Origin: Anderseniella sp.
GTDB lineage: Bacteria > Pseudomonadota > Alphaproteobacteria > Rhizobiales > Aestuariivirgaceae
DNA: 64,000 bases
Direction of reading: 5' to 3'
NCBI GenBank assembly: GCA_028289645.1
Contig: JANQOK010000017.1
Coordinates: 372,001-436,000 of the forward strand
Positions 1 to 7,158 of this stretch are shown here, piece by piece; the stretch's first letter is position 1, and each line of letters begins with the position of its first letter. The position numbers were made by a program, and so were the translations under genes. Under the pieces are notes generated by a model that was not told the DNA's origin, made no database searches, and worked only from the letters and a program-made list of their open reading frames with translations.

Positions 1-1660
1 GCACCGGCGCATTTGACTGGAATGCCCGCTTATACATTGGCGCCGCCATTTGCTCGCGCTTCGCAGCCAAATCATCAAGCGTGCGAACAAACTGCCCGCC
101 ATCGCTCAAGCTGCTATCAATGGCACTGGCTATCCGATTGCTTTGCTCTGCACCACGCTCTGCAAGAAACCCGGCCACATTTTCGTTTTGCGCGTTCGGT
201 GTTGTGCGGGCGCTCCTGGCCAAGCGCAACGTACTCTCGCCGCCCATGTCAGCAATCACTTCTCCGCCACGCTGTTGCAGTCCAGCTGCAATGTCATCGA
301 GCGGCACACCGTCATCGGTTAGCGCCGATATAACCCTGTTCGCTGCTGTAGCTTCCGGCCTGAACAAACTAGACGCAGCGTTGGTGATAGGCTTTGCAAC
401 GGTTCTTATTGTGGATCCCGCTATAGGCAAAGCTGCACCACCACCAGCACCAAAGGCCGCGCCAGTCTTTGCGTTCTCAAGACGGCCTTCAAGTCCACCG
501 GAGCCAGTGTTGAAGCCATGGACACCGCCAAATGCTGCGCCCTCGGCAGACCTGGCAAGAATTCGACGGCCAAGGGAACTTGTAAGCCTTGAGGGCAGTG
601 AGGCCGCGCCCGTAGTAAACGCACCACTGAGTTCAAGCCCCGCTGACGCAAATGGGTGCTGTTCACGGGCTGCAGCGAGCTTGGCGTCCTCATGCGCTTT
701 GATTTGTTCGAAATTCTCGCCAATGCCCGTTGGCCCTTCACGTCTGACTAGGTTCATTGCAGCAAAGGCTGGCGCACCTACTGCCGCAGTGATTTCGTCC
801 CCTGCGCCGAGGGTTATTCCCTGCGTGAACATCTGCGAAGCATCAGGCTGCACCCTGTCGCCTGGGCGCCGATGCCCCTTGCGAGAGATGTTAGACTGCT
901 GCTGGCTGGAGCTTTGACGTTCTGGTTGCTGGTACTTGGTCCAAGGGCCGGAACCAGACTGAGCACCCGAAGCGGGAAACTCTTTTCGAAGCACTTGCGT
1001 CATTTCGGCATCCGACATTCCCGCCGGAAACTCGACTTCCACCGTTTGTCCGTTCTGCTCGACTTCTACTATCGTGGGCTCTCCGCTTGGTTGCTGGTAT
1101 TTCGTCCACGGGCCAGCCTTCTGCCTGCCGTCAGCAAGGTCATCAAACAGCCCTGTAGTCGGATGATTGCGCATCTGCTCGACCGTCGCACCCTCGCTGG
1201 CGATGTACTGGTCAATCTCCTGCTCGCTAGCGTTTTGATTGATCATGCGAGTAACGTTTCTTTTCACCTTTGGAATATCAACGCCTGAGGGTTGAGAACC
1301 ACCGGCCCCAAGCGTAATGCCAAGACCACGTGCAATCTTGTCAACCTCCGCCGCCTGCTGTTGCGGTGTCATGTTTCGGAAAGCGCCGTCAACCTCCACG
1401 CGCCTGCCTTCAATTTTAAGCAAAGCAGGGTCGTTGACTTGGCCCGACTGCGCACCTGAACCAACCAGATGCGGCCCTTTGAAGTGGCGGCTTGAAGCGC
1501 GATTGTTGCCCGGAATCAAATCATCGAAAATGCCGAGCTTCGGTTGCCCCTGTGTGTCGCCCAAGTGCAGCTGAAGCGCAGCCACGGCACCCTCTTGCCC
1601 GCCGTCTCCGGTGACATGAAACACACGGCCGTCAGGTGCTGTGATTTTGTACTGTGGCAT
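1..1660 (-). CDS. Large phage-type protein, N-terminal 553 codons (runs off the left edge)
   Basis: The frame is open from an ATG at 1660 to base 1, so only the first 553 residues are visible. A good ribosome binding site (GGAAGG) precedes the ATG and the upstream gene stops five bases before it. The N-terminus begins MPQYKITAPDGRVFHVTG. The segment GPWTKYQQP occurs twice, near residues 183 and 238; between them lies a module of the form VEV-NGQTVEVEFPAGMSDAEM. From memory, such short modules before a long Ala/Gly-rich body are typical of large virion or DNA-ejection proteins of tailed phages, but no catalytic motif is visible. A specific function is not assigned. It is the last visible gene of the leftward operon, so late phage genes may follow outside the window. 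Confidence 0.75.
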   Translation of the reverse strand, partial: MPQYKITAPDGRVFHVTGDGGQEGAVAALQLHLGDTQGQPKLGIFDDLIPGNNRASSRHFKGPHLVGSGAQSGQVNDPALLKIEGRRVEVDGAFRNMTPQQQAAEVDKIARGLGITLGAGGSQPSGVDIPKVKRNVTRMINQNASEQEIDQYIASEGATVEQMRNHPTTGLFDDLADGRQKAGPWTKYQQPSGEPTIVEVEQNGQTVEVEFPAGMSDAEMTQVLRKEFPASGAQSGSGPWTKYQQPERQSSSQQQSNISRKGHRRPGDRVQPDASQMFTQGITLGAGDEITAAVGAPAFAAMNLVRREGPTGIGENFEQIKAHEDAKLAAAREQHPFASAGLELSGAFTTGAASLPSRLTSSLGRRILARSAEGAAFGGVHGFNTGSGGLEGRLENAKTGAAFGAGGGAALPIAGSTIRTVAKPITNAASSLFRPEATAANRVISALTDDGVPLDDIAAGLQQRGGEVIADMGGESTLRLARSARTTPNAQNENVAGFLAERGAEQSNRIASAIDSSLSDGGQFVRTLDDLAAKREQMAAPMYKRAFQSNAPV

Positions 1661-1664
1661 GGTT

Positions 1665-1883
1665 CTATCCTTCCCTGCCCTTTGCGGTTCGTTCACCGCG
1701 TTCGATTTGCGTTGCCAGTGAACGAAGTTGTCTGGCTGCCCATGCCGGGTCAGCGCCTTCCGAAACCGTCACCTTGAGATTCTCTGGGACTGCTGCGTGT
1801 GGCCACTTCATGGTGAAGCAATCCACTTCGCCATTGTCGGCAATGCGGTAAACGTCAAAGGCTTTCTGCGCGGTGTTTGTCAT
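1665..1883 (-). CDS. Small hypothetical protein of the mobile element (72 aa)
   Basis: This is a 72-residue acidic/basic mixed protein starting MTNTAQKAFDVYRIADNG. I do not recognise a family. It has no signal peptide, membrane segment or cysteine pair. Its start overlaps the stop of the 99-residue gene (ATGA) and its stop lies five bases before the start of the large phage-type gene. That tight packing is the main reason to believe it is real. Confidence 0.6.
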   Translation of the reverse strand: MTNTAQKAFDVYRIADNGEVDCFTMKWPHAAVPENLKVTVSEGADPAWAARQLRSLATQIERGERTAKGREG

Positions 1884-2179
1884 GACAACACCCCCAACTC
1901 CCTCGCCTTGGCCTCTGCGTCCTGAAGCGCCTTGATTAAGTCTGGCAGTTGTTGCGTTTGAATGCTCACATACCGGGCCGTCTGCTTCATGCTGCCCACG
2001 CGGTGCTTGCCGGTGCTGTCGCGTTTGACGGCGAGGTTCGTCAGGTCAATCCCGTTGTATTCCTCCAGGCTGATATGCACGCGCTCGCACGAATTTTTGC
2101 GAAGGGCTGCTACCTCGTGTTTGTAGCGTGGTGCGCGGCCCATTGCCGGAGCTGAGTGTCTGCGAAGTGCCTTGCTCAC
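1880..2179 (-). CDS. Small hypothetical protein of the mobile element (99 aa)
   Basis: The product is 99 residues with a strongly basic N-terminal third (KALRRHSAPAMGRAPRYKHE), suggesting nucleic-acid contact, and a C-terminal amphipathic stretch rich in Ala, Glu and Gln (LPDLIKALQDAEAKARELG) that could form a helix. No known domain is recognised. It overlaps both neighbours by ATGA junctions, which implies translational coupling within the helicase operon. Confidence 0.6.
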   Translation of the reverse strand: MSKALRRHSAPAMGRAPRYKHEVAALRKNSCERVHISLEEYNGIDLTNLAVKRDSTGKHRVGSMKQTARYVSIQTQQLPDLIKALQDAEAKARELGVLS

Positions 2180-2451
2180 GCGCTCATGTCCTCCGCTGTT
2201 GGGTATGCAGGCTCAATCTCAACCAGCCCTGCCAAGTATTCAAAGTTGCGTTGCCAGTCTGCCTCCGTTTCCTCCTGCCAGCTTGAATACAGGTTACTGC
2301 CGACGCTCCATTTCAGCTTATGCAGTGCGCAGTGATACCAATGCTCTGAGCCAACGTTCAGATACCCGTCGTGGCGGTGACACTTCGGACACACACCGTC
2401 TCTGGTGTATGTCTCAGTGAGCGGCGCAGGGAATTGAATAACGTTGCTCAT
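2176..2451 (-). CDS. Small putative zinc-ribbon protein of the mobile element (91 aa)
   Basis: This 91-residue protein has a Cys/His cluster: CPKCHRH near residue 21, followed by HWYHCALHK near residue 37. The spacing could bind one zinc ion, as in many small phage and island proteins. The rest is acidic. Function is unknown. It sits between the winged-helix replication protein and two small genes and overlaps both (ATGA), so it is expressed with the replication genes. Confidence 0.6.
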   Translation of the reverse strand: MSNVIQFPAPLTETYTRDGVCPKCHRHDGYLNVGSEHWYHCALHKLKWSVGSNLYSSWQEETEADWQRNFEYLAGLVEIEPAYPTAEDMSA

Positions 2452-3335
2452 GCGCTGGCTCTCCGTCCCCGCACGGCGGCGACAAGCTGTTCCGTGACAA
2501 GTTCAGGTGGAACCTTGCAACCGGGCTGTCCTGGTGCTGGCCCGAACACGTCAGACCATTGGCCTGCCCTCATGGCGTTGCTGCAATGTTTGCCCCAGTC
2601 AATCGCTTTCAATGTCTCAACTGCGTTGTCCTGGGCGTACCCGTCAAAGCGGCGATACTTCAGATACCGTTCAGCGTAGACTGCCTTCAGCCACGTCTCT
2701 TTGGCCAGGTGCTTGCGATAGGCTGGCAGGGTATCGGTAGCCGTCTGCTGGTCTGCTGCATCCAGCTTGCCCCACTCTTTGAAGGCTTCAGACTTCGAAT
2801 TGTTCTTGGTATCTGGATAGGCTTTCCAGAAAGCTTCAAACTCAGGTGTATAGGCGATACGCCTTCGTGGTTTTGAAGTGGAGTCCGTTACAGACTGTCC
2901 CGCTTTTTCGGAAGCGGGTTTGCTATTATCAGTACTTGTTATCTTTCCGTCTTTATTATGTGACGGATTTTCCGGCGACGGCTTTCCAGGCGCTGGATTT
3001 TCAGTCACTGGCTCTGTGGTATCCAAAGACGGGTTTTCAGTCACTGGCTCGTCATAGACGACATACTCGTCAGAAACGAACACCTGAGTTTCAGGGTCTC
3101 GCACCTTTCTGCGTACAATGTAACCGGCTTCACATAGCGCCCTTATCAGCCTGCGGGTCTTGTCCCGGCCAATACCACCGCGTGAGCGCAACTGCTCCAC
3201 CCAAACCGTCCAGTTGTCCGGGCGGCTCAGTAAGTAGGTCAATAGCCCTAAGGCGTCATAAGAAATGCCTTTGTCGTCTATAGGCTGGTTCGGAACCACG
3301 GTGAAATTCTTGCTGTGCTTGCGACGGATAATCAT
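2448..3335 (-). CDS. Phage-type replication protein with winged-helix domain (DnaD/DnaT-like)
   Basis: Residues about 15-100 form a winged helix-turn-helix, with a helix pair in WTVWVEQLRSRGGIGRDKTRRLIRALCEAGYI and a basic wing after it. A low-complexity linker follows (residues about 95-150) in which EPVTENPS-type units repeat. The C-terminal part contains the motif FEAFWKAYPDTKNNSKSEA that ends many phage and island replication proteins. Such proteins recognise the origin and help load the replicative helicase. The next gene upstream is exactly a DnaB-type helicase, overlapping by ATGA. The family call is from pattern recognition; a transcriptional regulator is the alternative. Confidence 0.7.
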   Translation of the reverse strand: MIIRRKHSKNFTVVPNQPIDDKGISYDALGLLTYLLSRPDNWTVWVEQLRSRGGIGRDKTRRLIRALCEAGYIVRRKVRDPETQVFVSDEYVVYDEPVTENPSLDTTEPVTENPAPGKPSPENPSHNKDGKITSTDNSKPASEKAGQSVTDSTSKPRRRIAYTPEFEAFWKAYPDTKNNSKSEAFKEWGKLDAADQQTATDTLPAYRKHLAKETWLKAVYAERYLKYRRFDGYAQDNAVETLKAIDWGKHCSNAMRAGQWSDVFGPAPGQPGCKVPPELVTEQLVAAVRGRRASA

Positions 3336-4759
3336 GCTGCGCGTGCCTCCATGTCCATTTCATGAAGTTCACGCGGGTCACGAATGACGTTGCACGGCAG
3401 GTCGCACCAGACGTCAACACTGGCTATCGGACCTTGCCGGTTTTTGGCCACGAGCAAATCCAGCCGGTCACGGCAGTGTGCAAGCTCTGCAAGCCTGTCA
3501 GCCTCGTCCTCATAGTCTTTAAAGGTCTGCCGTTCGAGGTAGTAGCTTTCCCGATAAGTGAATATCACCGCGTCCGCGTCCTGCTCGATTGAGCCAGATT
3601 CGCGCAGGTCCGCCAGTGTTGGTCGCTTGTCCTCGCGTGCCTCTACACCGCGATTGAGTTGCGCCAGTGCCAGAACCGGGCAATCAAGCTTTTTGCTCAG
3701 GTCGGCAAGGCGCGCTGATACGTGTGTGAATATCTGTACAGGCTGCGTGTATTCTGTCGCGGTGCATTTGTGCAGATGGTCAATCACAACCAAATCCAGT
3801 TTCTTGCCCTCACGCTGATAGTTGCTCGCCCATACCCGCGCCTGTGCCTCAATCTGTGCAGCGGTGAGTGCTGGCCGGTCGTCAATCCTCAAGGGCAATG
3901 CCTGCACATCGTCTCGTGCCTGCCGCACCCATCGGGCTTGACGTTCATCAAGCCTGCCGTTGGCAATATCGACATAGGCGATCTGCGTTTCCGGCATCCA
4001 CAGGTGATTTGCCATACAGCGTTCGGTCAGGCTGGCTGCTGGCATTTCCAAGCTGAAGTAACCAACGCCATGCCCAGCCTTGGAGACGTTCAAAGCAATC
4101 TGAACACCAACGGCGGTTTTACCCATACTCGGGCGACCAGCCAGGATTACGTAATTGCCCCGACGCAAACCGCCGGTTACCTCATCGAGCACAGGTATGC
4201 CGGTACTGATTGCGTTCGGGTCCGCTTCGCCGGCGGCCATGCGGTCCAGCCGTTCACACACAACGTCCGCCGCTTCGCCGAGGGTGAATGAATGTTTGCG
4301 CTGCGTACTGCCTTCCAGCATGTCAGAAACCGCGCTGACGTGTTCAGCAGCCGACTTGCGGTAGTCGCCATTGTCTGACGTGTCAGCCGCATCCTCTGCC
4401 AGCCGTTCACCCTCTACAATGAGTGTGCGCCGGTCGGCAAGCTCACGAATTTGCCGTGCATGACTGGTGGCATTCAGGGGCACCGCACAACCTGATAACT
4501 GAGCCAGGTAGGCCACGCCGCCAAGCTCTGCCATGGTCGCGTCATTTTCAAACCGGGGGATGAGTGTCAACGCGGTCGCGTCCGTACCGTCATCATGCAT
4601 CCGGCACACGGCATCATAAATGCGAGCGTGTAGAGGTTCGGCAAAGTGGCCGGGGCTTACAATGCCCCGCACCAGTGCGATGGTGTCATTGTTGACAAGC
4701 AGACTGCCAAGCAAAGCCTGCTCTACGTCAAGGTTCTGAGGGGGTGCAGTATCGGTCAT
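3332..4759 (-). CDS. Replicative DNA helicase, DnaB family (element-encoded)
   Basis: The 475-residue product has the DnaB layout: an N-terminal helical domain (LDVEQALLGSLLVNNDTI) that contacts primase, then a RecA-like ATPase domain. The Walker A motif GRPSMGKTAVG and Walker B-type LDLVVIDHLHKC are present. The arginine-rich C-terminal part (LRESGSIEQDADAVIF) is the canonical DnaB signature. It unwinds DNA ahead of replication. I start it at the ATG at 4759 because AAGGGGG lies eight bases upstream and the ATG overlaps the stop of the preceding gene; thirteen codons further upstream are open but unsupported. Its place beside a winged-helix protein makes it the element's own helicase rather than the chromosomal dnaB. 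Confidence 0.9.
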   Translation of the reverse strand: MTDTAPPQNLDVEQALLGSLLVNNDTIALVRGIVSPGHFAEPLHARIYDAVCRMHDDGTDATALTLIPRFENDATMAELGGVAYLAQLSGCAVPLNATSHARQIRELADRRTLIVEGERLAEDAADTSDNGDYRKSAAEHVSAVSDMLEGSTQRKHSFTLGEAADVVCERLDRMAAGEADPNAISTGIPVLDEVTGGLRRGNYVILAGRPSMGKTAVGVQIALNVSKAGHGVGYFSLEMPAASLTERCMANHLWMPETQIAYVDIANGRLDERQARWVRQARDDVQALPLRIDDRPALTAAQIEAQARVWASNYQREGKKLDLVVIDHLHKCTATEYTQPVQIFTHVSARLADLSKKLDCPVLALAQLNRGVEAREDKRPTLADLRESGSIEQDADAVIFTYRESYYLERQTFKDYEDEADRLAELAHCRDRLDLLVAKNRQGPIASVDVWCDLPCNVIRDPRELHEMDMEARAA

Positions 4760-4935
4760 GCCGCACCCCCTTGCGGTTCGGCCAAGCGTCCGTTCCACTT
4801 GGCCATGTCTGTTAGGTACTGCTCAGGTGATTTGCAGGCCATGCCAGCCGCATAGATGACGCGCTCGGCATCACGACCATGAAGGCGGATTGTGACGGCT
4901 AGAAACTCATGAACATTCTTAGGGCTATTCCTCAT
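4756..4935 (-). CDS. Small hypothetical protein of the mobile element (59 aa)
   Basis: The product is 59 residues beginning MRNSPKNVHEF and contains a helix-rich segment, FLAVTIRLHGRDAERVIYAAGMACKSPEQYL. No family is recognised. The start at 4935 is chosen because it overlaps the end of the 54-residue gene, a junction type repeated along this operon. The frame stays open further upstream, but that part runs through the neighbouring gene. Its stop overlaps the dnaB start. Confidence 0.55.
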   Translation of the reverse strand: MRNSPKNVHEFLAVTIRLHGRDAERVIYAAGMACKSPEQYLTDMAKWNGRLAEPQGGAA

Positions 4936-5089
4936 CCCGGAAGCCCCCGATCTGAATGCGGGCTGTCCGGTGCAAAGCCCGTTCAAGAGGCGTTGCCAGC
5001 CGGCTGCCTTGGCGGGTCGCAAGGTATGTGCGCCCGTCTGTGGCAACAAAGCTCTTGTTTCGAGGGTCGGGATTGAATACATTAGACAT
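4925..5089 (-). CDS. Small hypothetical protein of the mobile element (54 aa)
   Basis: The product starts MSNVFNPDPRNKSFVATDGRTYLATRQGSRL. It is basic and lacks recognisable motifs. The ATG at 5089 follows AAAGGA at a suitable distance, whereas the longer frame upstream has no such site. It is the first gene after the gap that follows the AlpA-like regulator and overlaps the next gene by eleven bases. Confidence 0.55.
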   Translation of the reverse strand: MSNVFNPDPRNKSFVATDGRTYLATRQGSRLATPLERALHRTARIQIGGFRDEE

Positions 5090-5146
5090 ATCAATTCGGT
5101 CCTTTTTGATTGATTTGATGTGCGGTCCAAGCACAAGTTTTTGCAG

Positions 5147-5173
5147 CCGCCGGGTCCCACGCCCGGCGGTTTT
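5147..5173 (+). terminator. Perfect hairpin with T-run in the alpA-helicase gap
   Basis: CCGCCGGG (5147-5154) and CCCGGCGG (5162-5169) form a perfect 8-bp stem with a 7-base loop, followed by TTTT on the plus strand. Read on the plus strand it looks like an intrinsic terminator. The genes here are on the minus strand, where no U-run follows, so in that direction it would be an intercistronic mRNA hairpin (processing, attenuation or protection). Which role applies cannot be read from sequence. Confidence 0.4.
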
Positions 5174-5207
5174 GCATTTTCAGAAACAGTTGAGATTTCA
5201 GGTCCCA

Positions 5208-5453
5208 TCAGGCAGCCGCCTGCGCTGACTGTTTGCGTTCGGCAATCCAGTCTTGGATTTCTCGAAATGAGAAAACCGTCTTATTCGGGCCGATGCGATA
5301 TGGTGTAAACTCACCATCTCGCGCCCGATACCAAACAGAGGTCACGCCAAGGCCGGTAAGCTCAGAGACATCCTTTACGGGAATGAATCTGTCAGCCCAA
5401 GACGGAAGCTCTGCTGAAAAGTCAGGTGGGTTTTGGTGCGGTGCTGTTTGCAA
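5208..5453 (-). CDS. AlpA/MerR-like DNA-binding protein (excisionase or element regulator)
   Basis: The 81-residue product ends in a helix-turn-helix of the AlpA/excisionase type: RFIPVKDVSELTGLGVTSVWYRARDGEFTPYRIGPNKTVFSFREIQDWIAERK. Such proteins act as excisionases or as activators of integrase genes in prophages and islands. No ATG exists in the frame. I choose the TTG at 5453 because AAAGGAG lies seven bases upstream; the frame stays open to another TTG at 5543, which has no such site. It lies downstream of a dense palindrome cluster (5535-5639), its likely target or promoter. AlpA next to integrase and replication genes is a feature of phage-inducible islands in Gram-negative bacteria. 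Confidence 0.75.
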   Translation of the reverse strand: MQTAPHQNPPDFSAELPSWADRFIPVKDVSELTGLGVTSVWYRARDGEFTPYRIGPNKTVFSFREIQDWIAERKQSAQAAA

Positions 5454-5534
5454 TGGGTAGCTCCTTTCATTGACCACAACCGGCAGCAAATCACTGCTCG
5501 TCTGTGTTCTCGTGATTGGAGCGAAATTCGGAAA

Positions 5535-5639
5535 TTGGGGCAAACGTTCCCCAAACAGCGGGAATTAGTCCTTTAAAATCAATCGATTGAAAAACCCACC
5601 CAATTTGGGTAGCGATTTACCCAATTTGGGGTGCCCAAA
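5535..5639. promoter_or_regulatory. Palindrome cluster upstream of the AlpA-like gene
   Basis: Four kinds of symmetric site are packed here. ACCCAATTTGGGT (5598-5610) is an inverted repeat around a central T, and a near copy, ACCCAATTTGGGG, starts exactly 21 bp later (5619-5631). TTTGGG-GTG-CCCAAA (5625-5639) overlaps the second copy. TCAATCGATTGA (5579-5590) is a perfect 12-bp palindrome. TTGGGG-N8-CCCCAA (5535-5554) shares the same half-site. Several CCCAA/TTGGG half-sites spaced on about the same face of the helix suggest cooperative binding of a repressor or of the AlpA-like protein. The right part overlaps the last codons of the 480-residue gene. Confidence 0.6.
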
Positions 5640-7059
5640 AGGCCTTGAACAAACCTGTCTCTGCGAGCCTCTTTGCCCGGTCATTTCTGCCGCGTAAAAC
5701 TTCCCGCATTGTGTCCGGAGCATACGACCCGGTCATCCCCTGCACTTCTCGACAGATTTCCTTAGCGATTTCAACAACACTTTGACCGCGTTGCAACGAC
5801 GGAAAACTTGGATAGTGCTTAGCCAAGTATGCAGCAGCATCCTGTAGAGCGATTACCTTCCTTTGGTCATCGTCACGCAGATCCTCAAGGCGCGGCAAGT
5901 CCCGCTTTTTCTTTCCTTTCGGCTTTTTGTGTTGCTGCCGCTCAGATTCGGTTGGGCTGTCATCAACACTACCCACATCAGATACGCTTGAAGCCGAAGG
6001 GCGTGGTGTACGGTCTGTTGATGGTTGGTTGTGGTGGTGGATTACAGTCTCGTGAATGTTAATGGGTGGTTCTTGAGGGACTGACGTGTCTGCAGGAAAC
6101 GCGTCATCAACCTCAATCAATATCGGTGGTGGCAACCTGGTCTCTGCCTTTGACTTCAACCACTGCTCATCATCATCAGATAGCCGCTCTGCCTTGAATC
6201 CGTCCAGCTCTGACGGGCCAATGCGCTCCGCTTCATTCTCTTGCCTGATGCTGAGAAATGCCCGCGAATACTCAATCTCAAACTCGCCTAAGAGGGATTC
6301 GATTTGTTTTCGATGGAATGCAAGGTCAGTGTAATAGCCGGGCACAAGTCCCTTCTTGGTTTTGCGGTGCACAGTGCCGTTTGACACATCAATCTCCAGG
6401 TTTTTCCATGCCTGCTCGGAGATGGACACATCCCGGTCATCTCTGGTTACGGCATTTATTGACAGCCTACCTTTTCCGGCACGTGACTTGACGAAAACTG
6501 CCCCAAACAAGTAACCCACAATGTCGCCAGTCCATGCTTCGTAAGGGATAGTCTTGCAGAGAATTGAAATCGCCTGCTCATAGGTCATGCGATTTCCAAC
6601 CGGCTGAGAACCGTCATAGGTCGAAAGTGGTTCCGGTGGAAAACGCCAATCAAGCCAAGCTTCAAACTCGGGCAACTTCATATAAGCCGCGACACCTGAC
6701 AGGTGGGCAATGTCCCTACCGCTGCGATAGTCGCCAAAGGTTCCATCATAAAAGCTATGCGTCAGAATGCGGTTCTCTTTCCATGTCCTACCCTCAATAC
6801 GATAAGTTTCCTGGTCGCCATCTACTTTGTAGAGCGCGACTAGCTGCTGTTGCTCAAACGCCTCGCCAAGCTCTCGCATTGAATTGTTGTAAACCGCGTG
6901 GGTAACTCTCTCCCATTCATGCCACCTGGCATTGCATTCAGCGTCATCAGGCTTACAGATCGGTTCGTCCTGAAACCGCACCCCAGCACTGTCGTACTTC
7001 TCAATAAATCGGCTGTAGGCCTCCTGCATTGAAATGTGCCCATCAGGAATCTTTGTCAT
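5617..7059 (-). CDS. Element protein of unknown function (480 aa)
   Basis: I do not recognise this protein. The N-terminal two thirds look globular (for example IAHLSGVAAYMKLPEFEAWLDWRFPP). A low-complexity linker at about residues 330-390 follows (HHHNQPSTDRTPRPSAS, then KKPKGKKKRDLPRL). The C-terminal 90 residues form a second, probably helical domain (VIALQDAAAYLAKHYPSF). No membrane segment, Walker motif or nuclease motif is visible. I start at the ATG at 7059, which has GGAAAG five bases upstream, rather than the GTG two codons earlier. It lies between int and alpA, where islands often carry cargo or regulatory genes. Confidence 0.7.
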   Translation of the reverse strand: MTKIPDGHISMQEAYSRFIEKYDSAGVRFQDEPICKPDDAECNARWHEWERVTHAVYNNSMRELGEAFEQQQLVALYKVDGDQETYRIEGRTWKENRILTHSFYDGTFGDYRSGRDIAHLSGVAAYMKLPEFEAWLDWRFPPEPLSTYDGSQPVGNRMTYEQAISILCKTIPYEAWTGDIVGYLFGAVFVKSRAGKGRLSINAVTRDDRDVSISEQAWKNLEIDVSNGTVHRKTKKGLVPGYYTDLAFHRKQIESLLGEFEIEYSRAFLSIRQENEAERIGPSELDGFKAERLSDDDEQWLKSKAETRLPPPILIEVDDAFPADTSVPQEPPINIHETVIHHHNQPSTDRTPRPSASSVSDVGSVDDSPTESERQQHKKPKGKKKRDLPRLEDLRDDDQRKVIALQDAAAYLAKHYPSFPSLQRGQSVVEIAKEICREVQGMTGSYAPDTMREVLRGRNDRAKRLAETGLFKAFWAPQIG

Positions 7060-7094
7060 GCGCACTTTCCGTCCAGTGCTATCCGTATTGAGGG

Positions 7095-7154
7095 GTTTGT
7101 GCGGAAACCGGGTACGGAAGCCCGGCTTTCAGTAGCGAACCTATCCGCACAAAC
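7095..7154. repeat. Nested inverted repeat between int and the 480-aa gene
   Basis: GTTTGTGCGGA (7095-7105) and TCCGCACAAAC (7144-7154) are perfect 11-bp inverted arms separated by 38 bases. Inside lies a second stem, CCGGG/CCCGG (about 7108-7125). The structure fills the gap between the integrase stop and the next gene, so in the leftward transcript it would form a two-level hairpin that could stop or attenuate read-through. The right arm contains GCACAAAC, which recurs at 8572-8579 beside the candidate att site, so protein binding is also possible. Confidence 0.6.
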
Positions 7155-7158
7155 GCTA

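Noticed and set aside
81-917. Plus-strand open frame of 278 codons
   Set aside because: It lies opposite the large phage-type gene, has no ribosome binding site and its composition is that of a shadow frame.
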